This document shows, piece by piece, positions 5,917 to 13,801 of a stretch of DNA of 14,062 nucleotides (positions are counted from its first letter, which is position 1; each line of letters starts with the position of its first letter). Both the position numbers and the translations under genes were made by a program. Below the pieces are notes generated by a model. It worked only from the letters and a program-made list of their open reading frames with translations, made no database searches and was not told the DNA's origin. Source of the stretch: Planctomycetes bacterium UBA7888 (lineage in GTDB: Bacteria; Planctomycetota; UBA1135); the NCBI GenBank assembly GCA_002500505.1, contig DLRM01000011.1, forward strand, positions 82,609 through 96,670, read 5' to 3'.

Positions 5917-8900
5917 ATGCGCAAACTCGCCCTCCCCTTCCTGATTGCTTTGGTTGCATTACTGGCATGGATTTTGACTCGTGAGACCGAAACCGATCTC
6001 AATCCTGCCCCTGATCTTCCTGTCCAACTTGCTCCAGACCTCAGCGGAGCAGGTGTTCAAATTGAAGCGCCTACCATTGTCCGTTCCAAGACAAATACAG
6101 AAGTCTTCAACAACAGGAAAGAAAAGGTAGGCCCCGGAAATCACCAACTTGGTGGGCAAGTCGTAGACGAAAACGAAGACCCCGTTCCTGGAGCTTGGGT
6201 TGCTGCTTACTCGGTTCCCTTTCCGCTCTTTGACTTCGAGAAAGAGATTACTGAAATCTTCGATAAGCCTTTGGACTTAAATTTAGAGCCTATTGCTTCC
6301 GTTTTTGCTAATGAAGAAGGCTACTTTGCCCTTGAAGGCCTCCACGGAAGAAAGCTCTATATCACTGCACGAACTCACCAAAGACTCAGCCCTCGAAGGC
6401 AGTTGGTGCCCGCTGGAGCACTGGACAAAGAGGAAACTGTGCTGATTCGAACCATTCCCGCTGCGAGCTTAGAGGGCTCAGTACTCGACGCTAACGGTGC
6501 CCCTGTTCCCGGGGCCGAGGTCCTGATTGGGCCTGGAATCAAATACCTCTTGGCGGCGTTTCGCAATCGTAGCTTTTTCATGGAAAAAGCTATCACGGAT
6601 GCTTCCGGTCACTTTCAGGTTGAAGCCATTCCAGCAAGGACTGCTCTTACTCTCAATGCATATCGTGGCGGAGTCGAAGCTGGCATGAGTGAGCTTGGGC
6701 CAATTCCTGCACAAGCGAATGCCACCAAATCGATTGGAATGTTCCCGTTGGGCTCCTTGTCTGGTGAGGTCTGGGATACGCAAGACAATGCAGTAAATGG
6801 CTGTGATGTCGTAGCTCTTCCCCTAGACCTTCGACTCCTTATTCCATTCATTCGTGACCCCAATGCTTGGATTAGTGTTGCCCGCGCCAATGGTCGGTAC
6901 TCCTTTGAGAAACTCCCTCATGCTTTGTATCTTCTTATCGCGCAGGGTCGTGATGGCCGTTCTTCCCCCGCAACTACGCGAGTCAGTGGAGCCGATTCAC
7001 AAGCCCCTCGACTTATCCTCCAAAACAAAAATGTAATCAAGGGAAGGGTCGTTAACGGAAACGGCAAGGCTGTTCCAAATGCAATCGTCCGATTGCAAAG
7101 CATTCCCCTCAAAGATGACGAGAATTCCTCAGAGAAATGGAACCAACCTGGCGGACTCTTCCTGGAAGCTGCGCGGGAAATCCTACCCCTTCTTCTGCCT
7201 GGTTCCGCCTACGCAATTACCGACGGAGGAGGTCACTTTCGCATTCCCGCTTGGGCAAGCGCTCAATTGCGCGTTGAAGCACAGGGCTATGAAGACTACG
7301 ATTTTTCTTTGAGTAAATTGAAAGACGAGAATACTCCTGTCCTTCAAATTTGGAAACCAGGCAGTGTCGAAGGGACCCTTGTCAACCAAACCAATGAAAA
7401 AAGCATCGCCATGGGCATTGTCCGCATGGGAACTCTTGCGGAAGAATTGGAGATCAGCAAATCCGTCCGATTTGAGGACATTACGGAAAAGGACCTTGCT
7501 TACGAGTTAGACGGGGAGGAAGACTCTCCTCTTCACAACCAAACGAAAGTGCTCCCTGGCTGGCTAGAGGAGGGAGAGCAACTTCTTTCTCCTAAGCGCT
7601 CTTGGCGTGCACAAGCCATGCAAATGGCTTGGGTTGACAATCCAAAAGGCAGTTTCCGAATTGATGGCGTCCGACCTGGAAATTGGTCCCTCAAAGGACA
7701 AGCCGAGGGTTTCCGAACGAAAGAGAAAAAAGGAATCAATATCCTGGAAGGAGAAACCACAAAGGGAATTGTAATTAAGCTTGACCCAGGAGCTATTGTT
7801 CGGGGCCAGGTCGTGGATGCTGGAAATCGCCAACCCATCGGTGGCGCCGTCGTTTCGGTAAGTCGGCGTGAAGATTCCGGAGCAATGGCTCTCCTTCAGG
7901 GCATGGGAGACCAACTTGCCATTAGTGAAACTGGTCCGAACGGTCACTTTGAAGTGCGTGGGGCCTCTACAAAAGATGCCTTTGTCCATGTTCTTGCAGA
8001 CGGATATGCGGCCATGAGTCAACCAATACCTCCGCTCGAAGAAGCAGAAGTTCGCGAAGGAGTTCGAGTTGAAGTCCCGCGGGGAGGCACTCTCTTCGGT
8101 TTGGTTTCTGACCGACACGGAACTCCACTCTCAAACCGAATGGTGGGCGCCCTTTCTATTCAAGCCAAAGATTTTCATCAAACTGCTGCAGACGAAGAAG
8201 GGAATTATCGAATCGAGAACATGCGGCCTGGCTCTTACTTTTTAATGACCGCAGACCTCAACGACGAATCCCTGTTTTCTGGCGATATCGCCAAGCTTCT
8301 TTCTGCTGGCCGCATCGAAACAGGGGTTGTCAAAGAAGAAGGGGAAACTCAAATCGATCTTGTGGATCCTTCCGCAGGTGGCTGTCGTCTGGAGGGTATT
8401 CTTGTGAACCAAGGGGAACCATGCCCAGGAGCTAACATCATCCTCGTATCTATCAGTGGCGCAAACGGCTTAAGCTTTGGCATGAATATGGCGCGCACAG
8501 ACGAAAATGGAGAATTCCTCTTTCCCAGTGTTGCCCCCGGAGACTATCGAGCGCAAATCCATGCTCCAACAGCCAACTGGGATGGGAGCTTGGATTTGGA
8601 AGTCATGGATGCCGCCGAAGACTACGCTTTCCTTGAAGTCCCGGTTGGCCTTGTGCGGGGAAGAATTATTTCTGACGAGACTGGAGAGCCTCAAGCCAAC
8701 ATGTCTCTACAGTTATCTCGCATGGATGGGAGCGGTGGTGGATTTGGCGCCATCTTTGGGGGTGGCGCGAACTTTAGTGGCTGGGAATCTACAAACGAAG
8801 ATGGGACATTCGTTTTCGAAAACATTTCTCCTGGTCGCTACAAAATCAAAGTAGGTGGAAGATCTTGGGGAAGTGAAAAATCTCCTTTGGTGCAATCTAT

Positions 8901-9489
8901 TGAAACAGACCCTTTCCGACTCCAAGAAAATGACGACCGCGACTTGGGCGACATTCGATTACCAATCTCTGGAGGAATTCGAGTCCTCGTTGTCTCTGAC
9001 TCTGGAGAATTTAACTCTTGGTTGACAGCCAAAGCCATCCACGAAGAAAGTAAAAAAGAAGAAGATGCGTGGGGAAGATCAACCGTAGAGATCTCCGGAC
9101 TCAATCCCGGCCTACATACTGTTCAAATCTCTTCGAGGGGTTGGGCCACGACAAAGCTAACTGGAGTCCAAGTTCGCCTTGGAGAATACACTGAAGTCAC
9201 GGCCAACATGGCCAAAGGTTCAAAATTGAGTTTGGCGATTTACGGCAGCAGTGGGGAGATTGTCAATGCGGATCTCATCAAAATCTTTGACTCAAACGGT
9301 GAGCTTGTTAAAGAGGAGAAGAACCGCGTCCCTTCAGCAATGCGCAATCTTGTTCCCGGCGAAGTCAAGAGCGTCGGATCCTTTGTTCCAGGGAACTACA
9401 TGATTCAAGTTGAGGTGGGCTCCGAAGAACGAAGAGTTCCAGTAGTCATCTACTCGGACCAAGCAGAAACCGTTACGGTGCAATTCTAA
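5917..9489 (+). CDS. Giant exported or anchored protein of about eleven carboxypeptidase-regulatory-like repeats
   Basis: This 1190-residue protein of unknown function begins with a signal anchor (RK, then LALPFLIALVALLAWIL). No clear AxA cleavage site is visible, so it may stay in the membrane. The rest is a string of beta-sandwich repeats, each opening like GQVVDENEDPVPGAWV and closing like TDENGEFLFPSVAPGDYRA. Repeats start near residues 78, 184, 279, 373, 483, 627, 725, 824, 912, 1020 and 1104; the last two are degenerate. Such domains are adhesive or structural modules in surface proteins and receptors; no enzyme domain is visible. Between the two conserved parts of a repeat, the inserts vary greatly in length and composition. 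The ATG at 5917 is chosen because it starts the signal segment. An in-frame extension to 5731 would run inside the divergent gene and has no signal character. Confidence 0.85.
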   Translation: MRKLALPFLIALVALLAWILTRETETDLNPAPDLPVQLAPDLSGAGVQIEAPTIVRSKTNTEVFNNRKEKVGPGNHQLGGQVVDENEDPVPGAWVAAYSVPFPLFDFEKEITEIFDKPLDLNLEPIASVFANEEGYFALEGLHGRKLYITARTHQRLSPRRQLVPAGALDKEETVLIRTIPAASLEGSVLDANGAPVPGAEVLIGPGIKYLLAAFRNRSFFMEKAITDASGHFQVEAIPARTALTLNAYRGGVEAGMSELGPIPAQANATKSIGMFPLGSLSGEVWDTQDNAVNGCDVVALPLDLRLLIPFIRDPNAWISVARANGRYSFEKLPHALYLLIAQGRDGRSSPATTRVSGADSQAPRLILQNKNVIKGRVVNGNGKAVPNAIVRLQSIPLKDDENSSEKWNQPGGLFLEAAREILPLLLPGSAYAITDGGGHFRIPAWASAQLRVEAQGYEDYDFSLSKLKDENTPVLQIWKPGSVEGTLVNQTNEKSIAMGIVRMGTLAEELEISKSVRFEDITEKDLAYELDGEEDSPLHNQTKVLPGWLEEGEQLLSPKRSWRAQAMQMAWVDNPKGSFRIDGVRPGNWSLKGQAEGFRTKEKKGINILEGETTKGIVIKLDPGAIVRGQVVDAGNRQPIGGAVVSVSRREDSGAMALLQGMGDQLAISETGPNGHFEVRGASTKDAFVHVLADGYAAMSQPIPPLEEAEVREGVRVEVPRGGTLFGLVSDRHGTPLSNRMVGALSIQAKDFHQTAADEEGNYRIENMRPGSYFLMTADLNDESLFSGDIAKLLSAGRIETGVVKEEGETQIDLVDPSAGGCRLEGILVNQGEPCPGANIILVSISGANGLSFGMNMARTDENGEFLFPSVAPGDYRAQIHAPTANWDGSLDLEVMDAAEDYAFLEVPVGLVRGRIISDETGEPQANMSLQLSRMDGSGGGFGAIFGGGANFSGWESTNEDGTFVFENISPGRYKIKVGGRSWGSEKSPLVQSIETDPFRLQENDDRDLGDIRLPISGGIRVLVVSDSGEFNSWLTAKAIHEESKKEEDAWGRSTVEISGLNPGLHTVQISSRGWATTKLTGVQVRLGEYTEVTANMAKGSKLSLAIYGSSGEIVNADLIKIFDSNGELVKEEKNRVPSAMRNLVPGEVKSVGSFVPGNYMIQVEVGSEERRVPVVIYSDQAETVTVQF

Positions 9490-9534
9490 GCTGCCGACCC
9501 AGAGGTCACTCTTTGGTTAGGTCGAAAAAAAGAA

Positions 9535-11142
9535 TTACCATCGAGGATCTGTCACGGGAATCCACTCACCATCTCGGTCTCGGAAAACTGCATCCACATT
9601 CCCTAGCTTGCGAATTTTCTGTAGGGGTTGACCCAAAGCTCGTAGTCTAGAAATCGTTTTGGAATCCAAACGGTTTGCTTCGTACTTAAGTGTTGGTGGC
9701 AAGTCTTGTCGATGGAAACGAGGGGCTGCAACCGCCTTTTCTGGAGTCATATTAAACACATATCGATTGAGAAAAACCTGAAGCACTGTGGTCAAGATGG
9801 TCGGCCCTCCAGGAGAACCAATTACCGAATCAACTTGGCCATTGCGCAAAACAATAATTGGGCTCATGGATGAGAGGGGGCGCCGACCCGGAACGACTTG
9901 GTTGTACTTTCCTTGTACCAACCCAAACTGATTTGCAAAACCGGGTTTGGTCGCGAAATCATCCATCTCATTGTTCATCATAAATCCACCTGGTGCCATA
10001 ACTTTAGCACCGTATCCACTATTCAAGGTCGTAGTAACAGAAACGGCACCACCTTTACTGTCCACTACAGAATAATGAGTCGTTTCGCTGGATTCCCAAG
10101 GCGCAGGAAAATTTGTAGCAAGCGGCCGGGTGAATCGGTTGGGGGAAAGGCCTGCTCCAAGCTTTTTGATAAAGGTTGGGTGAGACAAAGCGGCGACACC
10201 AAAATCAAATCCTTCGGGGTCCCCTAGCCAGCGATTGCGGACGGAAAAGGCGCGTGCCTCGACTTCGCCAAGTATTTGGACCGTACGGGGATCGTCCCAA
10301 CCCCAAGCGCCCAAGGAGAATTGGGAAAGCATACCCAATGTTTGCGATAAAAAGAGACCTGAGCTCGAAGGCGCCGTTGCAGCAAGAACCGTTAAATCGC
10401 GCCAACGAATCTTTTGGACGGGACGAAATTCAGGTTTGTAATTGGCAAAATCCTCTTCCGCCAGCGCGCCGCCACCTGCAACCGATGCCTCCACAATTGC
10501 CTTCACGATGGGGCCTTCACGGAATGCCTTCTCGCCTTGCTTTGCAATCCTACGCAAGGTAATTGCCAGCTCAGGCTGAAGGAGTAAACTGCCTACCTCC
10601 TTTGGGAAACCATCCTTCTTGTAAAAACTTCTTCGAGCGTAAGGATCTTTCCCCAGGGTTTTTCGCAATCGAGACAAACGCTTATGCTCGGCTTCGGTAA
10701 TCGGAAAGCCGCTAGCAGCCAGCTCAATCGCAGGCTGCAACAAACTTTTCCAAGGGAGACTCCCCCACAGTTTGTGTGCTTCCCACATCCCAAAAACGCT
10801 TCCTGGTACTCCAACAGCACGCCAACCGCGGGTGGAAGCCCCTTCCACAAGCTCACCATCTTCATCCAGGTACATTTTGGGATGTCCCGCTTGCGGCGCC
10901 ACTTCGCGAAAATCTAAGAACCAGGAAAGTCCCTCTGGTTCTCGATAAAGAAGAAATCCGCCTCCGCCAATGTTCCCTGCCGTTGGATAAGTAACAGCAA
11001 GAGCGAAAGAAGCCGTTATGGCTGCATCAATAGCATTTCCACCCTCTTGAAGAATGTAGTTAGAAGCTTGAGTCGCATAAGGCTCCGCAGTAGCGACAGC
11101 CCCATGCTGACAAAACGATGCAAGAAGAAAGGTAGCTAGCAT
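9535..11142 (-). CDS. ggt: Gamma-glutamyltransferase (gamma-glutamyl transpeptidase)
   Basis: GGT cleaves gamma-glutamyl bonds of glutathione and related peptides and transfers or hydrolyses the glutamyl group. The 535-residue precursor shows the family blocks in order: GGNAIDAAI (34-42), NIGGGGF (57-63), LDFRE (77-81, substrate-binding Arg79), GVPGSV (111-116), ETTHYSVVD (353-361), SVTTTLN (368-374), NNEMDDF (390-396), PLSSMSP (422-428) and GSPGG (442-446). By homology Thr354 is the autoprocessing nucleophile that splits it into large and small subunits. The N-terminus (MLATFLLASF) is a short hydrophobic export signal without early basic residues. The ATG overlaps the metallopeptidase stop by one base (TAATG), and GGAAA lies upstream, so the two are co-translated. 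It converges with the repeat-protein gene, leaving 45 nt between them. Confidence 0.95.
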   Translation of the reverse strand: MLATFLLASFCQHGAVATAEPYATQASNYILQEGGNAIDAAITASFALAVTYPTAGNIGGGGFLLYREPEGLSWFLDFREVAPQAGHPKMYLDEDGELVEGASTRGWRAVGVPGSVFGMWEAHKLWGSLPWKSLLQPAIELAASGFPITEAEHKRLSRLRKTLGKDPYARRSFYKKDGFPKEVGSLLLQPELAITLRRIAKQGEKAFREGPIVKAIVEASVAGGGALAEEDFANYKPEFRPVQKIRWRDLTVLAATAPSSSGLFLSQTLGMLSQFSLGAWGWDDPRTVQILGEVEARAFSVRNRWLGDPEGFDFGVAALSHPTFIKKLGAGLSPNRFTRPLATNFPAPWESSETTHYSVVDSKGGAVSVTTTLNSGYGAKVMAPGGFMMNNEMDDFATKPGFANQFGLVQGKYNQVVPGRRPLSSMSPIIVLRNGQVDSVIGSPGGPTILTTVLQVFLNRYVFNMTPEKAVAAPRFHRQDLPPTLKYEANRLDSKTISRLRALGQPLQKIRKLGNVDAVFRDRDGEWIPVTDPRW

Positions 11143-12572
11143 TATTTCCAGTCAGGGTTTTCTGCTTCAACTGCAGCCACTACAGCCTCGACATCCGGCT
11201 TGGAAACATCTGTTGAGAAGACCATGATCACAGACTTTTCATATTCAGACACAGTCATCAGGGCTGGGTTCTCATCGTTCATGTAGTGGAAGGATTCAAT
11301 AAACTCCCCACAATCTTCTGGGGTGTCCCAAGTTGTCGCCCAAACAAGAAGCGACTCACCAGCCGAGTTTTGCCAAAGGGCATATTTGTCTCCGCCCCAA
11401 CCGGCAGATGCATCATTGCTCCAAGAGCCCATTTGCCCCTCTACCGTACTCAAGTCAGGGGCCTCCTCAGCAGTTAAGACAAAGCAGCCAAGCTCTCCAA
11501 GGGTATCTTCATTTTTCAGTTCCCACTCCGAATCTAGCAATTGTATTCCAGCCCAGACCAGTGCCACAAAAACGGCAGAACCCGCAACAACAGGTTTCTT
11601 TCGCTTCAAAATCAAAAGTAGAAAAGCTAAAGGAAAGATGATTCCGTTGAGGATTAGGGCGATATCATTGTTCACTCCGTCAGAGGGGAGTACAGAAGCC
11701 AAATCAGGGAGACCAACCTCCACAGGCGCATCCCACTTTTCAGGGTCCCAGTATTTTTCAAAGTGCAAAACCTGCTCTGATGAGAGGGGTGGATTTGCAA
11801 AGGCATAGTCCAAGTCTTCTGGCTTAGGTGTGATGGCGGCGGCCGTGAGAACACTGGACTGCTTAACCAAAAACTTATTGCCTTCCAAATATGGCAAAGC
11901 AAGAGTGACGACCAAAAACGGTGGGGCATCTTTAATTGATTCAGAAGATGTCGCCATCATTTCTTGTATCTCATTTTGGTCCATTTTCAAATAGCCCGCC
12001 ATCATGCCCTGAATGGTATAGAGGTTCATTAAGGAAGTCCCACTCCCCTCGACTACCGCGCGAAGTGCGAATTCAGAATCCGAATTCAAATCCCGCGCAT
12101 TCTCGAACATCTTATCTAAGAAATAGTACTGGTCATCCAATGCATGGGTTAATTCATGCGCCATAATGATGTCGGCGAGACCACCCTGATTGAAAGTAGA
12201 CATCATGTAGAACTTTTTTGTTTTTGGATCATAAAATCCACCGACCTGGCCACGAAGCATATCTAAATAGGCTTGGTACAAATCCAATTCAGGATCCATC
12301 AGACCTAAAAGTCCATAGGATTTCCCCATAGCCTTCAAATTCTCAAGACCATATTCCGACTCAAATTCTTTCTTTGCAAATTCAATAAATTCATCGGGGG
12401 TGGTCACCCCTGCAAGAACGGATTCCTTAAAGTCAAGGCCGCGCAGTTCAGCGACTCGTGGGCTTATTTCGGCAACTTTGGCGTCTAAGGCCTCTTGGTC
12501 AAATCCGCCACCAGTCGGCTCTTGTGGGAAAGAAAAAAGTGTAAGAAGAAGGGTAAGGGTGGTAATCATCAC
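11142..12572 (-). CDS. Membrane zinc metallopeptidase (HExxH) with C-terminal extension
   Basis: This is a 476-residue protein with a short signal segment (MITTLTLLLTLFSF). The catalytic region contains GGFYDPKTKKFYMMST (111-126), the zinc motif HELTH (139-143) continued as ALDDQ, and a downstream ALRAVVEG with Glu175 as the probable third ligand. This resembles a family of uncharacterised bacterial HELTHALQDQ proteases; the substrate is unknown. Two hydrophobic segments (about 303-323 and 328-346), separated by KRKK, form a membrane hairpin. A C-terminal domain (about 350-476, with DTLGELG and GWGGDKYALW) follows. GTG at 12572 is preceded at 6 nt by TAATCT. ATG at 12569, with AAGG upstream, is an equally plausible start. 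It is first in an operon with ggt and divergent from the FAD oxidoreductase. Confidence 0.87.
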   Translation of the reverse strand: MMITTLTLLLTLFSFPQEPTGGGFDQEALDAKVAEISPRVAELRGLDFKESVLAGVTTPDEFIEFAKKEFESEYGLENLKAMGKSYGLLGLMDPELDLYQAYLDMLRGQVGGFYDPKTKKFYMMSTFNQGGLADIIMAHELTHALDDQYYFLDKMFENARDLNSDSEFALRAVVEGSGTSLMNLYTIQGMMAGYLKMDQNEIQEMMATSSESIKDAPPFLVVTLALPYLEGNKFLVKQSSVLTAAAITPKPEDLDYAFANPPLSSEQVLHFEKYWDPEKWDAPVEVGLPDLASVLPSDGVNNDIALILNGIIFPLAFLLLILKRKKPVVAGSAVFVALVWAGIQLLDSEWELKNEDTLGELGCFVLTAEEAPDLSTVEGQMGSWSNDASAGWGGDKYALWQNSAGESLLVWATTWDTPEDCGEFIESFHYMNDENPALMTVSEYEKSVIMVFSTDVSKPDVEAVVAAVEAENPDWK

Positions 12573-12578
12573 GACCTT

Positions 12579-12584
12579 AGATTA
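12579..12584 (-). promoter_or_regulatory. Candidate -10 box (TAATCT) before the metallopeptidase-ggt operon
   Basis: On the minus strand TAATCT is followed by 6 nt (AAGGTC) and then GTG-ATG, so the transcript would start at or just before the start codon. The -35 region falls in the C/G-tract sequence and shows no TTGACA-like hexamer. The AAGG within the 6-nt spacer could instead be a weak Shine-Dalgarno for the ATG at 12569. Confidence 0.4.
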
Positions 12585-12592
12585 GTCGTGCG

Positions 12593-12611
12593 CCCCCCCC
12601 CTCTACCCCCC
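12593..12611. repeat. Homopolymeric C/G tracts between divergent genes
   Basis: Nine consecutive C (12593-12601), then TCTA, then six C (12606-12611) on the plus strand occupy the middle of the 44-nt gap between the divergent metallopeptidase and oxidoreductase starts. They would lie within both promoters or leaders. Tracts of this length are prone to slippage in replication and to sequencing error. Confidence 0.8.
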
Positions 12612-12616
12612 TTTCC

Positions 12617-13744
12617 ATGTCTCAGAAAACTGTCCTCATTGTTGGTGCCGGTATCGCCGGCGCTTCCACCGCTTGGCACCTTGCCAGTTTGGGTGGGTAT
12701 CGAGTTATTCTGCTTGAGATGGAAGATGCGCCGGACCGACACTCGACCGGCCGCAACGCCGCAATCCTCCGTACAGCTATGCCGGACCCAATCCTTCATG
12801 GTCTGGCGCGGGAGTCCTTGGACTTTTATCGAAACCCTCCAAATGGCTTTTGCAGCCAAGCTCTCTTTGAACCGGTTGGCCTTTATCTGGCTGCAACTGC
12901 CGAGGCCTCGGAAGACTTTTTGGGCTGGACTGGAAATCCTGACTGCCAAACAGGCGCCCATCGTGTTCCTTCAAGTCAGCTTTATGAACGTATTCCGCAG
13001 CTTGCCCCTGGAATTGAAGCTGTCGTTCATCTGCCTGAAGAAGGGGTCTTTCAGGTTGCGGAGATTCACCATTCTTTCTTAAGGGGAGCCACGAAAGCCG
13101 GGGCCGAAGTTCGGTACAAGCACTCCGTTGAAGGACTTTGTATTGATGAAGGCACACTTCAAGGCCTATTTGTGAACGGAGAGCTCTTGAAGGCGGATTC
13201 CGTTCTCATCGCTGCCGGTGCCTGGGCTTCAGAAATTACTCGGGAAGCCAACCTCCCCATGCCCTTGACCTCTTACCGGCGGCACATCTTGGTCACTCAT
13301 CCACTCCCGGCAGTAAAGAAGGACTGGCCCGTCGTATGGATTGCTGGCGCTGAGTTTTACTTCCGACCTGAAAGCGGAGGGCTATTGCTCTCTGGTTGCG
13401 ATCAACAACCGGTTGCCCCCGAACATGGCGAGATTTCCGACGACAGCGCGCTTGCCCTAGCTGCAGAAAAAACGGATCGCTGGCTCCCCACTTTCACAGA
13501 TGCCGAAATGCCCTTCTATTGGGCGGGAATGCGCACATTTGCCCCTGACCATCGCTTTATTGTGGGCCCAGACCCCCGATTGCCTGGCCTTCACTGGGCA
13601 GCCGGGCTTGGGGGACATGGGATTACCTGCGCCCCTGCGGTTGGGAAGCTCGCGGCTGAGTGGATTACCAGTGGCTGGAGCAAGCACCCGCAGGCCACTT
13701 TCTTGGCTCCAGGCCGATTTCCTGCGGAACCCTGCCCGCGCTAA
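12617..13744 (+). CDS. FAD-dependent oxidoreductase of the DAO family, D-arginine dehydrogenase-like
   Basis: This 375-residue flavoprotein probably oxidises a D-amino acid or another amine to the imino acid. The N-terminal Rossmann motif VLIVGAGIAGAS (6-17; G10-x-G12-x-x-G15) with Glu34 at the end of the second strand binds the FAD ADP moiety. HSTGRNAAI (42-50) closely matches the HSTGRSAA segment of bacterial D-arginine dehydrogenases. The C-terminal block, from GMRTFAPDHRFIVGPDP to GLGGHGITCAPAVGKLAAEWI, is the second FAD-contact signature of the family. There is no signal peptide, so it is cytosolic or membrane-peripheral. It is divergent from the metallopeptidase-ggt operon, only 44 nt away, and has no clear Shine-Dalgarno. 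Glycine or sarcosine oxidase activity is an alternative; the exact substrate cannot be read from sequence. Confidence 0.88.
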   Translation: MSQKTVLIVGAGIAGASTAWHLASLGGYRVILLEMEDAPDRHSTGRNAAILRTAMPDPILHGLARESLDFYRNPPNGFCSQALFEPVGLYLAATAEASEDFLGWTGNPDCQTGAHRVPSSQLYERIPQLAPGIEAVVHLPEEGVFQVAEIHHSFLRGATKAGAEVRYKHSVEGLCIDEGTLQGLFVNGELLKADSVLIAAGAWASEITREANLPMPLTSYRRHILVTHPLPAVKKDWPVVWIAGAEFYFRPESGGLLLSGCDQQPVAPEHGEISDDSALALAAEKTDRWLPTFTDAEMPFYWAGMRTFAPDHRFIVGPDPRLPGLHWAAGLGGHGITCAPAVGKLAAEWITSGWSKHPQATFLAPGRFPAEPCPR

Positions 13745-13750
13745 GGTTTT

Positions 13751-13785
13751 AGTAGAGGAGCCCCTTGCTTTTGGGCTTCTACTTT
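13751..13785 (+). terminator. Possible terminator after the FAD oxidoreductase
   Basis: AGTAGA (13751-13756) plus AGCCC (13759-13763) pairs with GGGCT (13773-13777) plus TCTACT (13778-13783). This gives an 11-bp stem with a two-nt GG bulge and a nine-nt loop, starting 6 nt after the stop. The following T run is short (TTT), so termination may be weak. Confidence 0.45.
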
Positions 13786-13801
13786 CACCTGCCTCCATTC
13801 A

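Noticed and set aside
9494..9530. Imperfect inverted repeat between the repeat-protein gene and ggt as a bidirectional terminator
   Set aside because: The stem is bulged, and the homopolymer is an A run after it on the plus strand; read on the minus strand the T run comes before the stem.
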